Notes: generated by a model from the letters alone, not told the origin. A stretch of DNA of 58,013 nucleotides from an uncultured Woeseiaceae bacterium (GCA_902512585.1 CABXJW010000004.1:1-58013); one strand, 5' to 3'; counted from the stretch's first letter, positions 26,491-37,233 are shown. Numbers and translations: made by a program.

Positions 26491-27777
26491 ATGGCTACAG
26501 TGAAATCTATTTCTGAAATAAAAAAAGAAATGATAATTGAAATACCTTCTGAATTAATAGAAGAAAGTGTAGGCAAACGCTTATTTTCTATTGGAAAGAA
26601 GGCTAAGATAAAAGGCTTCAGGCCGGGTAAAATACCAGCAAATGTTGTAAAGCAACACTATGGTAATGAAGCTCGCCAAGAAGCATTATCAGAATTAATT
26701 CAAAAGAGTTATTCTGATGCATTGATCGAGAAAGAATTTCGACCTGTGGGACAACCTATAATTGAGCCTGTTGAGAACAATGAAAATAATAATTTTCTTT
26801 ATAAGGCCAATTTTGAGATCTTACCTGTAATTGAACTCACTGGGCTTGATAAGATCAAGATCGAAAAACCTTCAGTTGATATCACTGATAAAGATATTGA
26901 TGAGATGATGGGTAAATTACAAAAACAAAAACGAACATGGTTAAAATCAGATAAAAAAAGTAAGGAAGGAGATCAAGTAATTATAGATTTCAAGGGTATG
27001 CTTGATGGTGAGCTTATAAAGGGAGGTGAAGGTAAAGATGTACCCATAGTTTTGGGTGAAGGACAAATGCTCCCTGATTTTGAAAAAGCCTTGCTTGGCG
27101 TCAAGGCAAATCAAGAAAAAACCTTTATCGTTAAGTTTCCAAAAGATTATCATAGTAATGAGCTTGCTGGAAAAAAAGTTAATTTCGAAGCTTTAGTTAA
27201 ATCTGTTGATAGAGAAACTCTACCTGAGCTTAATGATAAGTTAGCAGAAGAATTTGGCATAACAGAAGGAGGGATTGAAAAATTAAAAGCTGATGTCACC
27301 GCAAATATGCAACGAGAAGTTGAGCAGAGAATAGCGCAAGATATAAAAGAGCAGGTAATGAACAACCTTCTCTCGTCAAACAAAATAGAAATCCCTGATG
27401 TGATGCATCAAAATGAAATTGAAAATATGCAAAAAGAATCAATGCGGCAAATGAATATAACTGATGAAGATAAGAAACCGCCAGCTGAAAATTTTACTGA
27501 AATGGCCGCCAAGAGAGTAAGATTAGGTTTATTGCTAAGTAAAATAATAGAAGATAAATCAATAACAGTTGATAAGGATAAGGTGCGTAAACATATTGAA
27601 AATATGTGTGCTGGTTATGAGAATCCTTCTGAAATCATAAATCAATATATGGGTAATCCAGAGTTTGTATCACAAATTGAACCAATTGTACTAGAAGAGC
27701 AAGCCATTGAATTATTAACAAATGACGCTAAAGAGATAAAGAAGAAAATCAGCTTTAGTGAATATATGAATAATTAA
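26491..27777 (+). CDS. tig: Trigger factor, ribosome-associated chaperone and prolyl isomerase
   Basis: A 428-residue chaperone that meets nascent chains at the ribosome exit. The N-terminal ribosome-binding domain has the signature KGFRPGKIP (E. coli GFRKGKVP loop), the FKBP domain spans about residues 150-240 (GDQVIIDFKGMLDGE, LPDFEKALLG) and the helical substrate-binding arms follow. Length agrees with the family (432 in E. coli). A longer frame can be opened from GTG/ATG codons inside the tRNA, but ATG 26491, after a GGA, is the correct MATVKSIS start. It heads the tig-clpP-clpX-lon group. Confidence 0.96.
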   Translation: MATVKSISEIKKEMIIEIPSELIEESVGKRLFSIGKKAKIKGFRPGKIPANVVKQHYGNEARQEALSELIQKSYSDALIEKEFRPVGQPIIEPVENNENNNFLYKANFEILPVIELTGLDKIKIEKPSVDITDKDIDEMMGKLQKQKRTWLKSDKKSKEGDQVIIDFKGMLDGELIKGGEGKDVPIVLGEGQMLPDFEKALLGVKANQEKTFIVKFPKDYHSNELAGKKVNFEALVKSVDRETLPELNDKLAEEFGITEGGIEKLKADVTANMQREVEQRIAQDIKEQVMNNLLSSNKIEIPDVMHQNEIENMQKESMRQMNITDEDKKPPAENFTEMAAKRVRLGLLLSKIIEDKSITVDKDKVRKHIENMCAGYENPSEIINQYMGNPEFVSQIEPIVLEEQAIELLTNDAKEIKKKISFSEYMNN

Positions 27778-27818
27778 TTAACAGTAATTTCTTTATAGAG
27801 TAATTTTAGGATTAAAAT

Positions 27819-28424
27819 ATGGAAACAGAAGCATTGAATCTTGTCCCAATGGTAGTAGAACAAACTTCAAGAGGTGAGAGAGCTTACGATATATATTCAC
27901 GCTTATTAAAAGAGCGCGTGGTGTTTATAGTGGGGCCAGTAGAAGACTATATGGCTAATGTTGTCGTGGCTCAGTTACTTTATTTGGAGTCTGAAAACCC
28001 AGAAAAGGATATTCATATTTATATTAATTCTCCTGGTGGTTCAGTCACTGCCGGCCTATCTATTTATGATACTATGCAATTTATAAGTTGTGATGTGAGT
28101 ACCATATGCGTTGGCCAAGCTGCAAGTATGGGTGCCTTGTTATTAGGTGGTGGTTCTAATGGTAAACGTTTTGCGCTCCCTCATTCACGCATTATGGTGC
28201 ATCAGCCGAGTGCAGGATTTCAAGGGCAGGCCACTGATATTGATATACATGCAAAAGAGGTTCTTGAATTAAAGCATCGGTTAAATAAAATAATGGCTAA
28301 ACACACCGGTCAGAAAGTAGCGAAAATAGAAAAAGATCTAGAAAGAGATAATTTTATGAGCTCATCAGATGCAGTGAGTTACGGTTTAATTGATTCAGTT
28401 TTAAATCAAAGAAAGAAATTATAG
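27819..28424 (+). CDS. clpP: ATP-dependent Clp protease proteolytic subunit
   Basis: The serine peptidase of ClpXP, 201 residues. The triad is Ser103 (QAASMGALL), His128 (RIMVHQP) and Asp177 (ERDNF). The N-terminal [10 protein letters not shown] includes the processing region of the propeptide and the axial-loop residues. [12 protein letters not shown] forms the oxyanion/handle region. Forty-one bases separate it from tig; clpX follows after 88 bases. It degrades unfolded and regulated proteins, including LexA fragments, with ClpX as the unfoldase. Confidence 0.97.
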   Translation: METEALNLVPMVVEQTSRGERAYDIYSRLLKERVVFIVGPVEDYMANVVVAQLLYLESENPEKDIHIYINSPGGSVTAGLSIYDTMQFISCDVSTICVGQAASMGALLLGGGSNGKRFALPHSRIMVHQPSAGFQGQATDIDIHAKEVLELKHRLNKIMAKHTGQKVAKIEKDLERDNFMSSSDAVSYGLIDSVLNQRKKL

Positions 28425-28512
28425 TTTTTCATAATATTGATGTGCTATGATTTATGTATTATATTAAATTATGATAGTAAGTTAATGAATTTATTGATAT
28501 TAGGAATAAAAT

Positions 28513-29820
28513 ATGAGTGATGATAATACCACCGATAAAGAAGAAAATAAGTTACTATACTGTTCTTTTTGCGGAAAAAGTCAGCATGAGGTGCGTAAAC
28601 TTATTGCTGGTCCATCTGTTTTTATCTGTGATGAGTGTGTTGATCTTTGTAATGATATTATTAAGGAAGAATTACAAGAGATTAATGAAGAAAGTGAATT
28701 TCAACTACCTACACCAAAAGAGATTAATGAGACTCTAAATGAGTATGTTATTGGTCAGGGAGAAGCTAAAAAAGTATTATCTGTTGCTGTCTATAATCAT
28801 TATAAACGTTTAAGCGATAATGCAATCCAAAGAACGAAAACTGATCACGTTGAATTAGCAAAAAGTAATATACTACTTATTGGACCGACTGGATGTGGTA
28901 AAACACTCCTCGCTGAAACCCTAGCAAGATTGCTAAATGTTCCGTTTACCATCGCTGATGCTACTACATTAACTGAAGCGGGTTATGTTGGTGAGGATGT
29001 AGAAAATATTATTCAGAAATTATTACAAAAATGTGATTATGATGTTGAACGAGCTCAGACTGGAATTGTTTACATCGATGAAATTGATAAGGTTTCTAGA
29101 AAATCTGACAATCCCTCTATTACCAGAGATGTCTCAGGTGAGGGTGTACAACAAGCTCTTCTGAAGTTGATCGAGGGTACAATCGCATCTGTTCCGCCTC
29201 AGGGTGGAAGAAAACATCCACAACAAGAGTTCCTTCAGGTGGATACAAGTAATATTTTATTTATTTGTGGTGGTGCATTTGCGGGTTTGGAGAAAATTAT
29301 CCAGAATCGCTCCTCTAAGACAGGTATTGGTTTCGTGGCTGAAGTTAATGCTAATCAAGATAAAAATGATGTAGGTGAATTACTGCATAGAACTGAACCA
29401 GAAGACCTTATTAAATTTGGTCTTATCCCAGAATTTGTGGGAAGACTACCTGTAGTAGCGACATTGCAGGAATTAGATCAGGCTGCATTAGTTAGAATTC
29501 TTTTAGAGCCAAAAAATGCTCTTACAAAACAATATAAAAAGTTATTTGATATGGAAGGTGTTGAACTTGATTTCCGAGATGATGCCATTAAGGAAATTGC
29601 AATACGAGCAATAGAGAGAAAAACAGGTGCCCGTGGATTAAGAACGATTTTAGAGAAAGTACTGCTTAGTACTATGTATGACCTCCCGTCCAATAAAAAT
29701 GCAAAAAAAGTCGTATTAGATGCCGCAGTTGTCTCTGGAGATAATGAGCCATATGTAATTTATGAAACCGATGATCACGATGATACTGAGGCTGAAGTGA
29801 AAAAGGTTGCTTCAAGTTAA
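28513..29820 (+). CDS. clpX: ClpX ATPase, unfoldase of ClpXP
   Basis: A 435-residue AAA+ unfoldase. The N-terminal zinc-binding domain is CSFCGKS...CDEC (four Cys, residues 17-43). Walker A is GPTGCGKT (about residue 121), Walker B YIDEIDK, and the pore loop GYVGEDVE is the substrate-gripping GYVG. The sensor 2 region GARGLR is near the C-terminus. The IGF-type ClpP-docking loop reads TGIGFVAEV (about residue 275). A 34-residue acidic tail follows. All functional elements are present. Confidence 0.97.
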   Translation: MSDDNTTDKEENKLLYCSFCGKSQHEVRKLIAGPSVFICDECVDLCNDIIKEELQEINEESEFQLPTPKEINETLNEYVIGQGEAKKVLSVAVYNHYKRLSDNAIQRTKTDHVELAKSNILLIGPTGCGKTLLAETLARLLNVPFTIADATTLTEAGYVGEDVENIIQKLLQKCDYDVERAQTGIVYIDEIDKVSRKSDNPSITRDVSGEGVQQALLKLIEGTIASVPPQGGRKHPQQEFLQVDTSNILFICGGAFAGLEKIIQNRSSKTGIGFVAEVNANQDKNDVGELLHRTEPEDLIKFGLIPEFVGRLPVVATLQELDQAALVRILLEPKNALTKQYKKLFDMEGVELDFRDDAIKEIAIRAIERKTGARGLRTILEKVLLSTMYDLPSNKNAKKVVLDAAVVSGDNEPYVIYETDDHDDTEAEVKKVASS

Positions 29821-29948
29821 CTTATAGTGCCTTGATAAGTTATTTTAAATATTACAAGAATACGGGGCTTGATATTTGCTGAATCGGACATACTAAATAT
29901 TTATAATTGATAATAAACTCATCTAAGATATTTATAAGGTATTACTGA

Positions 29949-32372
29949 GTGTCAAATACAGAAAAAATAAAAGATAATGATATAAGTAGATTGCCACTTC
30001 TTCCTCTGAGAGATGTGGTTGTTTTTCCTAATATGGTCATACCTTTGTTCGTTGGTAGGAAAAATTCTATAATAGCTCTCGATAGAGCTATGAAGACAGG
30101 TAAAGAGATTCTACTAGTTGCTCAAAAAAGAGCTGATATTGATGAGCCTGAAATTAGTGACCTCCACGAGATAGGTGCCTTATCAAAAATCTTGCAATTA
30201 TTAAAACTTCCGGATGGAACTGTCAAGGTTCTTGTTGAAGGATCAAAGAGGGTTAGAACGAGTAATGTCAACTTTAGTGATTGTTTTCTTGCTGAATATG
30301 AAATACTTGATAACAATCTAAAGGATAATCGTGAGATAGATGTTCTCTCAAGAGCTTTGGTTTCACAATTCGAGCAATATATAAAGCTCAACAAGAAAAT
30401 TCCCCCTGAAGTATTATCCTCAATCTCAGGACTTAATGATGCTTGTAAACTGAGCGATACAATTACAGCTCACCTCCCTATCAAGTTAGATGGAAAACAA
30501 AAAATACTTGAGATAAACGATGTGCTCCAGAGGATGGAGCATTTATTGGGCGTTATTCAAGGTGAGATAGATGTTCTTCAGGTGGAGAAGCAAGTTAGGA
30601 GCCGCGTTAAATCTCAGATGGAGAAGAGTCAACGCGAGTATTATTTGAATGAGCAGATGAAAGCTATACAAACCGAATTGGGAGATATAGATAATAATGC
30701 AAACGAGCTGGGCGACTTAGAGGATAAAATCAACAAATCTGGTATGTCAAAAGATGCATCTGAAAAAGCATATTCAGAATTAAATAAATTAAAATTAATG
30801 TCACCTATGTCAGCTGAAGCAACAGTCGTCAGAAACTATTTGGATTGTCTTGTAAAGGTGCCCTGGAAAAAGAAAAATAAAATTCTCAGAGATATAGATA
30901 AGGCAAATGATATTTTAAACGAAGATCACTATGGTTTAGATAAAGTTAAAGAGAGGATACTAGAGTATCTCGCTGTACAGCAACGAGTAAAAAAACTTAA
31001 AGGCCCTATTTTATGCTTGGTAGGCCCCCCTGGTGTCGGAAAAACTTCATTAGGGAAAAGTATAGCAAGGGCAACCAACCGTAAATTTGTCAGGATGTCT
31101 CTAGGTGGGGTTCGTGATGAGGCTGAAATAAGAGGGCATCGAAGAACCTATATTGGCTCTATGCCAGGCAAGATTATCCAGAGCTTAACCAAAGCAAATT
31201 CAAAAAATCCACTGTTTTTACTTGATGAGATTGATAAGATGGCAATGGATTTCCGTGGTGACCCGTCATCGGCTTTATTGGAAGTTCTTGATCCTGAGCA
31301 AAATCATACATTTGCAGACCATTATCTTGAAGTAGATTATGACTTATCTGATGTGATGTTCGTCTGTACTGCTAATAGTCTTGATATTCCAGGTCCATTA
31401 TTGGATCGAATGGAAATCATTCGGATTTCAGGGTACACAGAAGATGAGAAGCTCAATATAGCTGAGAAGTATTTATTACCTAAGCAGATTCGTGCAAATG
31501 GCTTAAAGTTAGAAGAATTATCAGTAAATTCATCTGCAATTAAAAATATAATCCAAAGGTATACTCGTGAAGCAGGTGTTAGAAACCTAGAGAGGTCTAT
31601 ATCAAAAGTATGTAGAAAGATTGTAAGACAACTTCTTCAGGTTCCAGCAAGGGAAACGCTTAATATTACTGCGAAAAATATAAGAAAATATTTGGGTGTA
31701 CCAAAATTTAGTTATAAAAATGCTGAAAGTAAAAATCAAATTGGTCAAGTCAATGGTTTGGCATGGACGCAAGTGGGTGGAGAAATTTTAACGATTGAGT
31801 CTGCGATAGTTCCGGGTAAAGGAAAATTAATTCATACTGGTAAACTTGGTTCTGTAATGACTGAGTCGATCCAAGCCGCTATGACTGTTGTTAGGACTCG
31901 TGCAAGTGGTTTCGGCTTGAATAATGATTTTTATAAAATCAATGATATTCATGTCCATGTTCCTGAAGGCGCAACACCCAAGGACGGACCAAGTGCGGGA
32001 GTTGGTATGTGTACTGCGCTGGTGTCTGCGCTTACAGAGATACCTGTTAGATGTGATATTGCTATGACTGGTGAGATCACATTAAGGGGTGAAGTCTTGG
32101 CTATTGGCGGCTTAAAAGAGAAGTTATTAGCGGCTCATAGGTCCGGTATAAAAACAGTATTAATTCCATATGAGAATGAAAAGGATTTAGAAGAAATACC
32201 GAATAACATCAAAGGTAAATTAGAGATACTTCCAGTAAAATGGATAGATGAGGTTTTGGCCAAAGCACTAGTTCATTTGCCTTTAAATCAAGCTCAAAAT
32301 ACAAAGCAAGAAACCACTAAATCATCTGTAAAAAACACGCAAGATACGGATGATATTATTAGGCCTCATTAG
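29949..32372 (+). CDS. lon: Lon ATP-dependent protease
   Basis: An 807-residue AAA+ protease, standard for Lon. The N-terminal substrate domain begins [19 protein letters not shown], Walker A is GPPGVGKTS and Walker [10 protein letters not shown]. The catalytic dyad is Ser682 (DGPSAGVGM) and Lys725 ([11 protein letters not shown]). The start is GTG 29949, and the residues that follow (SNTEK) give the usual short leader. The 128-base gap after clpX suggests its own promoter; TTGATA at 29869-29874 is a possible -35. The hydrophilic tail after residue 775 is typical. It degrades misfolded and short-lived regulatory proteins. Confidence 0.97.
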   Translation: MSNTEKIKDNDISRLPLLPLRDVVVFPNMVIPLFVGRKNSIIALDRAMKTGKEILLVAQKRADIDEPEISDLHEIGALSKILQLLKLPDGTVKVLVEGSKRVRTSNVNFSDCFLAEYEILDNNLKDNREIDVLSRALVSQFEQYIKLNKKIPPEVLSSISGLNDACKLSDTITAHLPIKLDGKQKILEINDVLQRMEHLLGVIQGEIDVLQVEKQVRSRVKSQMEKSQREYYLNEQMKAIQTELGDIDNNANELGDLEDKINKSGMSKDASEKAYSELNKLKLMSPMSAEATVVRNYLDCLVKVPWKKKNKILRDIDKANDILNEDHYGLDKVKERILEYLAVQQRVKKLKGPILCLVGPPGVGKTSLGKSIARATNRKFVRMSLGGVRDEAEIRGHRRTYIGSMPGKIIQSLTKANSKNPLFLLDEIDKMAMDFRGDPSSALLEVLDPEQNHTFADHYLEVDYDLSDVMFVCTANSLDIPGPLLDRMEIIRISGYTEDEKLNIAEKYLLPKQIRANGLKLEELSVNSSAIKNIIQRYTREAGVRNLERSISKVCRKIVRQLLQVPARETLNITAKNIRKYLGVPKFSYKNAESKNQIGQVNGLAWTQVGGEILTIESAIVPGKGKLIHTGKLGSVMTESIQAAMTVVRTRASGFGLNNDFYKINDIHVHVPEGATPKDGPSAGVGMCTALVSALTEIPVRCDIAMTGEITLRGEVLAIGGLKEKLLAAHRSGIKTVLIPYENEKDLEEIPNNIKGKLEILPVKWIDEVLAKALVHLPLNQAQNTKQETTKSSVKNTQDTDDIIRPH

Positions 32373-32401
32373 TACTGTAAACCTTAATAATAAAGGATTT
32401 G

Positions 32402-32430
32402 TTGACGCTAACATGGGCACTTGGTATAAA
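32402..32430 (+). promoter_or_regulatory. Sigma70 promoter of hupB
   Basis: TTGACG (32402-32407), a 17-base spacer, and TATAAA (32425-32430) form a near-consensus pair, about 135 bases before the hupB ATG. The -35 box is embedded in one arm of a 9-bp inverted repeat whose other arm lies at 32460-32468, so a regulator or a looped structure may act here. Confidence 0.75.
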
Positions 32431-32468
32431 TAGTATATAGTTAATTGATCAGCAAAATATTAGCGTCA
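32403..32468. repeat. Inverted repeat flanking the hupB promoter
   Basis: TGACGCTAA (32403-32411) and its exact complement TTAGCGTCA (32460-32468) lie 48 bases apart. Including the next bases, TGACGCTAA-y-AT is shared over 12 positions with one difference. The left arm overlaps the -35 box; the right arm lies just downstream of the expected transcription start. Confidence 0.6.
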
Positions 32469-32564
32469 TTTGATGAGTCGAATATTAATATTGTTGTCAG
32501 TTGATTAAAAAACGAGCAGAATTTTTCTGTGAACAAAATTTTTAATAATAAAAGGAAAAGCAAT

Positions 32565-32837
32565 ATGAATAAGGGAGATCTGATAGATTCAGTCGCAGCA
32601 GCGGCAAACATGTCAAAAGCGGATGCTGGAAGAGCGGTTGATGCAGTTCTTGGAAGTGTTAGCTCAACACTAGCAAGTGGTGGCTCTGTTTCTTTAGTTG
32701 GTTTCGGAACATTTTCTGTCAGCGCTCGTGCTGCTAGACAAGGTCGTAATCCACAAACCGGCGCACCTATTCAAATCGCGGCATGCAATGTTGCTAAATT
32801 CAAGGCTGGTAAAGGTCTTAAGGATGCCGTAAACTAA
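32565..32837 (+). CDS. hupB: HU-beta, histone-like DNA-binding protein
   Basis: A 90-residue nucleoid protein that dimerises and bends [14 protein letters not shown] begins helix 1, VGFGTFSV is the start of the arm region and the DNA-binding beta arm contains [13 protein letters not shown] with the intercalating Pro. [12 protein letters not shown] is the typical C-terminus. The frame can be opened at 32529, but ATG 32565 gives the conserved start and exact family length, with AAAGGA eight bases before it. It lies between lon and the tRNA pair as in Pseudomonas. A weak 7-bp hairpin (32847-32865) follows the stop. Confidence 0.96.
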   Translation: MNKGDLIDSVAAAANMSKADAGRAVDAVLGSVSSTLASGGSVSLVGFGTFSVSARAARQGRNPQTGAPIQIAACNVAKFKAGKGLKDAVN

Positions 32838-32948
32838 CGCCCACTTTAATCTTAGTTAAAGATTATAGGAAGATAGTATAACTTTTCTATAGTAGGCGAT
32901 TTGGTTGAAATACTACTCAATGTGGTTTTTTAGCTTGATCATCCGACT

Positions 32949-33024
32949 GGGTGCTTAGCTCAGCTGGTAGAGCATCGCCCTTACAAGGCGAGGGTCGGGG
33001 GTTCGATCCCCTCAGCACCCACCA
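32949..33024 (+). tRNA. tRNA-Val (TAC)
   Basis: A 76-base tRNA with acceptor GGGTGCT paired to AGCACCC, D arm TAGCTCAGCTGGTAGAGCA, anticodon stem-loop TCGCC-CTTACAA-GGCGA giving anticodon TAC, T arm GGGGGTTCGATCCCCTC, discriminator A and encoded CCA. It is 11 bases before tRNA-Asp and shares its transcript. Confidence 0.96.
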
Positions 33025-33035
33025 AGTAGAATGTA

Positions 33036-33112
33036 GGAGTGGTAGTTCAGCTGGTTAGAATACCGGCCTGTCACGCCGGGGGTCGCGGGTTCGAATCCCG
33101 TCCACTCCGCCA
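33036..33112 (+). tRNA. tRNA-Asp (GTC)
   Basis: A 77-base tRNA: acceptor GGAGTGG with CCACTCC, D arm with GCTGGTTAGAATACC, anticodon stem CCGGC around CTGTCAC (anticodon GTC), T arm CGCGGGTTCGAATCCCG, discriminator G and encoded CCA. A terminator hairpin follows ten bases later. Confidence 0.96.
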
Positions 33113-33121
33113 TTTACAAGT

Positions 33122-33148
33122 AAGGGTCCCTTTTGGGGCCCTTTATTT
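33122..33148 (+). terminator. Rho-independent terminator after tRNA-Val/tRNA-Asp
   Basis: AAGGGTCCC (33122-33130) pairs with GGGGCCCTT (33135-33143) around TTTT, nine pairs with one T-G wobble, followed by TATTT. It ends the hupB-tRNA transcript and separates it from ppiD, whose ATG is 18 bases on. Confidence 0.8.
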
Positions 33149-33165
33149 AAAAAAAGGTATTCGTT

Positions 33166-35064
33166 ATGTTACAAAATATAAGAGAACGCTTTACAGGTAG
33201 ATTCGCTTTAGTTGTTCTCGGGCTGATTTGTTTGCCTTTCTTATTTTTTGGTGTACCCAGTGACTTTATTGCAACAGAATATGTGGCCAAAGTAGATGGC
33301 AACGAAATCTCTCAACCGTACTTTGAAAATGCTTATCGCAATGAATTACTCAGATTTGATGCTGAGGGAATTGAGATTCCAGATGAAGCAAGGTCATTAA
33401 TTAGAAATAATGTTTTAAATACAATTATTAGTGGGCTATTAATAGATATCTATACTGATAATAAAAATATTCAAATCAGTGATGGTTTTGTAGCTCGAAT
33501 CATTCAATCTTCTCCTGAATTCATGATTGATGGAAAGTTTTCCAAAGAATTATATTATTCTTGGTTGAATGAAAGAGTTATAGAGCCAGCTCAATTCGAA
33601 GAAAGTCAGAGATTTAGTATGAGAAAGAGTCAGTTAGAAAGAGGTATAAGAGCAACTTCCTTTGTGACTCCATCAGAATATCGTCGTTATCTAAACTTAG
33701 TTGGTGAACAAAGAGAAGTAACAATAGCAGAAATTGATTTATCAGTTCTAGCTGAACCAATAGAGTTAAAAGAGGAGGATATCGAAACTTATTATGCATC
33801 TCGTGGCAATGAGTTTATGCAAGCCGAATCTATTGATTTTCAATATATTGAAATCAGGAAAGATTTTGTTGATGATTCGTTGGTAATTAACGAGCAAGAA
33901 CTTCGCCAATATTTTGAGGACTCAAAACAACGCTTCTCTCAAGAAGAAAGACGCCAAGCTAACCATATCTTGTTTTTATTTGGAGATGATGAAGTGGCAT
34001 CAGAAGCGAGAGCTCAAGAAGCATTGAATAAATTAAATCAAGGTGATGAATTTTCAGATTTAGCAATAGAATATTCTGATGATGATGGTACTAAGCAGAA
34101 TGGTGGAAATCTTGGAATGTTGACAAAATCCCAGCTCCCTACTGCACTGGGTGATGCTGTTTTTACGATGGAAATAGGTGAGGTTAGTGGTTTAGTAAGA
34201 ACGGAATTTGGTTTTCATATTGCACAGTTAGTTGATAACGAGACTGATGGGATCGTGCCGTTTGAAAATGTAAGAGCTGAATTAGAATCTGAACTAAGGG
34301 CACAACAATCTAATGATAATTTTATTCAAATCGAGAGAGCCTTATCTGATGCTTTATTTGATGCAGAAGATATTAAATCATTATCTATGGACTTAGATTT
34401 GAGTTTGATGGAATTGAAAACCTTTACTCGTAATGGCGGTGGAGATTTTGGGGCAAATCAAAATTTGATTGATGCATTATTTGCTGCGCAATTAGATAAT
34501 GATATGCAGGTATCAGATATTATTGAGATTGATGCTGGTCGATCATTGGTATTTCAAGTATCAAGCTTTAACGAAGCAAAAATTAAACCTCTTATTGATG
34601 TTAGAGAACAAATAGTTAATGAAATGAAATACGTTTCAGCTGAAGTTCTGGCAAATAATATTGCTTCAAAGATTCAAACTTCAATGAGCAATAATGATGA
34701 TTTAGAAGATACTGTTGCTGAACTTGATTCTGTGACATTGCGTGATGTCACAATAAATCGCTTAACAGAAGATGTTGATTTTGTAATTCAGGCTAATGTT
34801 TTTGGTATGAAGAAGCCTCTTCCAGGTGAGTCTAGGGTGGGGTCAGTTATCATGCAAAATTCAAATTATGCGGTGTTTAAACTTAAAAGTCACACATACG
34901 GAATTCCTGAAATGATTCCTCAAGATGAGCGAGACGAGGCTAAGTTGAGATTAAATCAACAATCAGGAGTTTCTGATTATACGGCATTTATAGGAGAGCT
35001 GCAGTTAAACGCTGAAATTGAAAAAAATCAGGAGCTTATAAATACAGCTAGTATGTTTGATTAA
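33166..35064 (+). CDS. ppiD: PpiD, membrane-anchored periplasmic folding factor
   Basis: A 632-residue SurA-like protein tethered to the inner membrane. A single N-terminal membrane segment (about residues 12-32, LVVLGLICLPFLFFGV) leads to a SurA-type chaperone region in the periplasm, then one parvulin PpiC domain (about 255-350: ANHILFLFGDD, FSDLAIEYSDDDGTK, GGNLGMLTKSQL), then a C-terminal chaperone-like region. It assists newly translocated outer membrane and periplasmic proteins near the Sec translocon. Length agrees with E. coli PpiD (623). Follows tRNA-Asp as in Pseudomonas. Confidence 0.93.
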   Translation: MLQNIRERFTGRFALVVLGLICLPFLFFGVPSDFIATEYVAKVDGNEISQPYFENAYRNELLRFDAEGIEIPDEARSLIRNNVLNTIISGLLIDIYTDNKNIQISDGFVARIIQSSPEFMIDGKFSKELYYSWLNERVIEPAQFEESQRFSMRKSQLERGIRATSFVTPSEYRRYLNLVGEQREVTIAEIDLSVLAEPIELKEEDIETYYASRGNEFMQAESIDFQYIEIRKDFVDDSLVINEQELRQYFEDSKQRFSQEERRQANHILFLFGDDEVASEARAQEALNKLNQGDEFSDLAIEYSDDDGTKQNGGNLGMLTKSQLPTALGDAVFTMEIGEVSGLVRTEFGFHIAQLVDNETDGIVPFENVRAELESELRAQQSNDNFIQIERALSDALFDAEDIKSLSMDLDLSLMELKTFTRNGGGDFGANQNLIDALFAAQLDNDMQVSDIIEIDAGRSLVFQVSSFNEAKIKPLIDVREQIVNEMKYVSAEVLANNIASKIQTSMSNNDDLEDTVAELDSVTLRDVTINRLTEDVDFVIQANVFGMKKPLPGESRVGSVIMQNSNYAVFKLKSHTYGIPEMIPQDERDEAKLRLNQQSGVSDYTAFIGELQLNAEIEKNQELINTASMFD

Positions 35065-35082
35065 TATAAGAAGCAGAAAATT

Positions 35083-36375
35083 ATGCGTAAACTTGAGTTA
35101 CACTGGCAAATATTAATAGCAATTCTATTGGCCGCTATATCTGGCTGGATAGTGAATAAATCAATCACATCAGGCATCGATGATCCAAAAATACTGGGTA
35201 TAAGTGTCCTTAGTTTTTTCAAATATATTGGTACATTGTTTTTAAATGCCTTAAAGATGATTATTGTGCCTTTAATATTTTCTTCTATAACTGTCGGTGT
35301 TGCCGGTATTGGTTCTGGTGGTAATTTAGGCCGACTTGGCGGTAAAACCCTATTATTTTATATCTCAACTACGCTAACAGCTATATTGGTTGGCCTTATT
35401 TTGATCAATATAGTTAATCCTGGCTATATTGATGGTAAGCCAGTGGGAGATATGCTGGCACTCGATTCTTCTGGGACAGCTATCGCTAATGTTGCTCAAA
35501 GTCGTGGTCCAGGTGATATTGCAAAAGTATTTCAATCGATGGTTCCGCCAAATATATTTAAAGCCGCGGCGGAAGGGCAGATCCTAGGGATTATATTTTT
35601 TGCCTTCTTATTTGGTTATTTTATGACTAAATTGCCAAATGATAAATCAGCACCATTATTTGCTTTTTGGGAGAGCATCTTTGCTATTGTGATGAAAATG
35701 ACCGAATGGATTATGAAATTTGCACCTATCGGAGTTTTTGGTTTGGTTGCCACTGTAGTTGCTGAGGCAGGATTCAATGCCGTAGGTCCACTTGCGGTTT
35801 TTGCTTTCACAGTAGTTATGGCGCTCTTAGTGCATGTATTGATTGTATTGCCTTGTTTGTTAAAGTTTGTAGGTGGATTATCCCCATTTGGTTTTTTCTC
35901 AGCTATGGCGCCAGCAATGCTCACAGCTTTTTCAACGGCCTCGTCTTCCGCCACGCTTCCAATTACTATGGAATGTGTTGAGGATAATGTTGGTGTATCC
36001 AATAAAATTTCCAGTTTTGTGCTTCCATTAGGTGCTACTGTAAATATGAATGGTACTGCATTATATGAATGTGCAGCTGCTATGTTTTTGGCGCAAGCAT
36101 ACGGCTTAGACTTAACCTTCGGCGTCCAATTTTCGATCGTATTTATTGCCTTACTAACTTCAGTGGGAGTCGCAGGAGTACCGTCGGCATCTTTAGTTGC
36201 GATCGCAGTTATATTAGGTGCTGTAGGTTTACCAATGGAAGCTATTGGCGTGCTCTTAGTTTTTGATAGAGTGCTTGATATGGCGAGAACCAGTGTAAAT
36301 ATTTTTGGTGATTCATGCTGCGCTGCCATTATCGCCAGGCTTGAGGGCGAAGAAACGAAGTTAGCCGCTAAATAA
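35083..36375 (+). CDS. Dicarboxylate/amino acid:cation symporter (DAACS, GltP/DctA type)
   Basis: A 430-residue secondary transporter of the glutamate transporter fold with about eight membrane helices and two re-entrant hairpins. TAFSTASSSATLPIT is the Ser-rich hairpin 1 tip, and NMNGTALYECAAAMF the transmembrane 7 Na/substrate motif (usually NMDGTALY). GVPSASLVAIAVIL is hairpin 2 and DRVLDMARTSVNIFGD the substrate-binding helix 8 with the conserved Asp and Arg. Arg in the last motif is at the place that selects acidic substrates such as aspartate or dicarboxylates. It is absent from this place in Pseudomonas and ends one base before the fabI stop, convergent with it. Confidence 0.93.
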   Translation: MRKLELHWQILIAILLAAISGWIVNKSITSGIDDPKILGISVLSFFKYIGTLFLNALKMIIVPLIFSSITVGVAGIGSGGNLGRLGGKTLLFYISTTLTAILVGLILINIVNPGYIDGKPVGDMLALDSSGTAIANVAQSRGPGDIAKVFQSMVPPNIFKAAAEGQILGIIFFAFLFGYFMTKLPNDKSAPLFAFWESIFAIVMKMTEWIMKFAPIGVFGLVATVVAEAGFNAVGPLAVFAFTVVMALLVHVLIVLPCLLKFVGGLSPFGFFSAMAPAMLTAFSTASSSATLPITMECVEDNVGVSNKISSFVLPLGATVNMNGTALYECAAAMFLAQAYGLDLTFGVQFSIVFIALLTSVGVAGVPSASLVAIAVILGAVGLPMEAIGVLLVFDRVLDMARTSVNIFGDSCCAAIIARLEGEETKLAAK

Positions 36376-36376
36376 G

Positions 36377-37165
36377 TTAACTTTCATCCAAATGCATTCC
36401 AATTTTACTAAATCCCCCATCAACATACATAATCTCACCAGTCACACCAGCAGCAAGATCAGAGCATAGAAAAGCTGCGGCATTGCCAACATCCTCTGGA
36501 GTGATATTTCGCCTAATAGGAGCAACACGCTCCATATGGGTGAGCATCTTTCTAAAGTCTGAAATACCTGCAGCAGCTAACGTTTTGATAGCACCTGCAG
36601 AGATACCATTGACTCTTATTCCTTGTGGACCTAAATCAGCTGCTAGAAATCTAACATTTGCCTCTAAGCTGGCTTTAGCTAAGCCCATGACATTATAATT
36701 TGGAATTGCCCGAATGGCACCAAGATAAGAAAGTGTTAGAATTGCACCTTGGCTATTTTTCATTAAAGGTAGAGTTGCTTTAGCAAGGCCAGCGAGGCTG
36801 TAGCTTGAAATATCATGAGCAATTTGAAAGCCTTCTCTGGTGATACTCTCAACAAACGTCCCTGCTAATTGGTCTCTTGGAGCAAATCCCACTGAATGCA
36901 CCAATATATCTAGTGTACTCCAATGTTTATTTAAAGTGGGTACAACGGCATTAATTTCATCATCATTAGCTACATCCAAAGGAAAAGTGATATCAGAGTT
37001 AAGCTCCTTTGCCATTGTTTCTACGCGTGGCTTAAGTTTTTCATTCTGATAGGTGAAAGCTAATTCCGCACCTTCTCTGGAGAATGCTTTTGCAATACCC
37101 CAGGCTATTGATCGTTTACTGGCTAGACCCACAATAAGTGCTTTTTTGCCACTCATGAAACCCAT
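36377..37165 (-). CDS. fabI: Enoyl-ACP reductase FabI (NADH)
   Basis: Reduces trans-2-enoyl-ACP in the last step of each fatty acid elongation cycle. 262 residues as in E. coli. The FabI-type dinucleotide loop is [13 protein letters not shown] (residues 13-25). The active-site residues Tyr147, Tyr157 and Lys164 (SYLGA...NYNVMGLAK) are in the Y-x6-K pattern that separates FabI from FabG. The MGFMSGKK start matches the family. The C-terminal [15 protein letters not shown] is standard. It is convergent with the symporter gene and downstream of mltD on the same strand, 68 bases away. Confidence 0.96.
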   Translation of the reverse strand: MGFMSGKKALIVGLASKRSIAWGIAKAFSREGAELAFTYQNEKLKPRVETMAKELNSDITFPLDVANDDEINAVVPTLNKHWSTLDILVHSVGFAPRDQLAGTFVESITREGFQIAHDISSYSLAGLAKATLPLMKNSQGAILTLSYLGAIRAIPNYNVMGLAKASLEANVRFLAADLGPQGIRVNGISAGAIKTLAAAGISDFRKMLTHMERVAPIRRNITPEDVGNAAAFLCSDLAAGVTGEIMYVDGGFSKIGMHLDES

Positions 37166-37233
37166 AATAGAATCCCTTTTTTTAGTAATTAGTTATAATC
37201 TATAATATTAGTGCTGATAGAAGATAAAGGCAA

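Noticed and set aside
35616-36329. 237-codon open frame on the minus strand inside the symporter gene
   Set aside because: It is the antisense shadow of a well-supported transporter with all family motifs. Its translation is low-complexity Ala/Ile/Thr sequence with no domain and no ribosome site.
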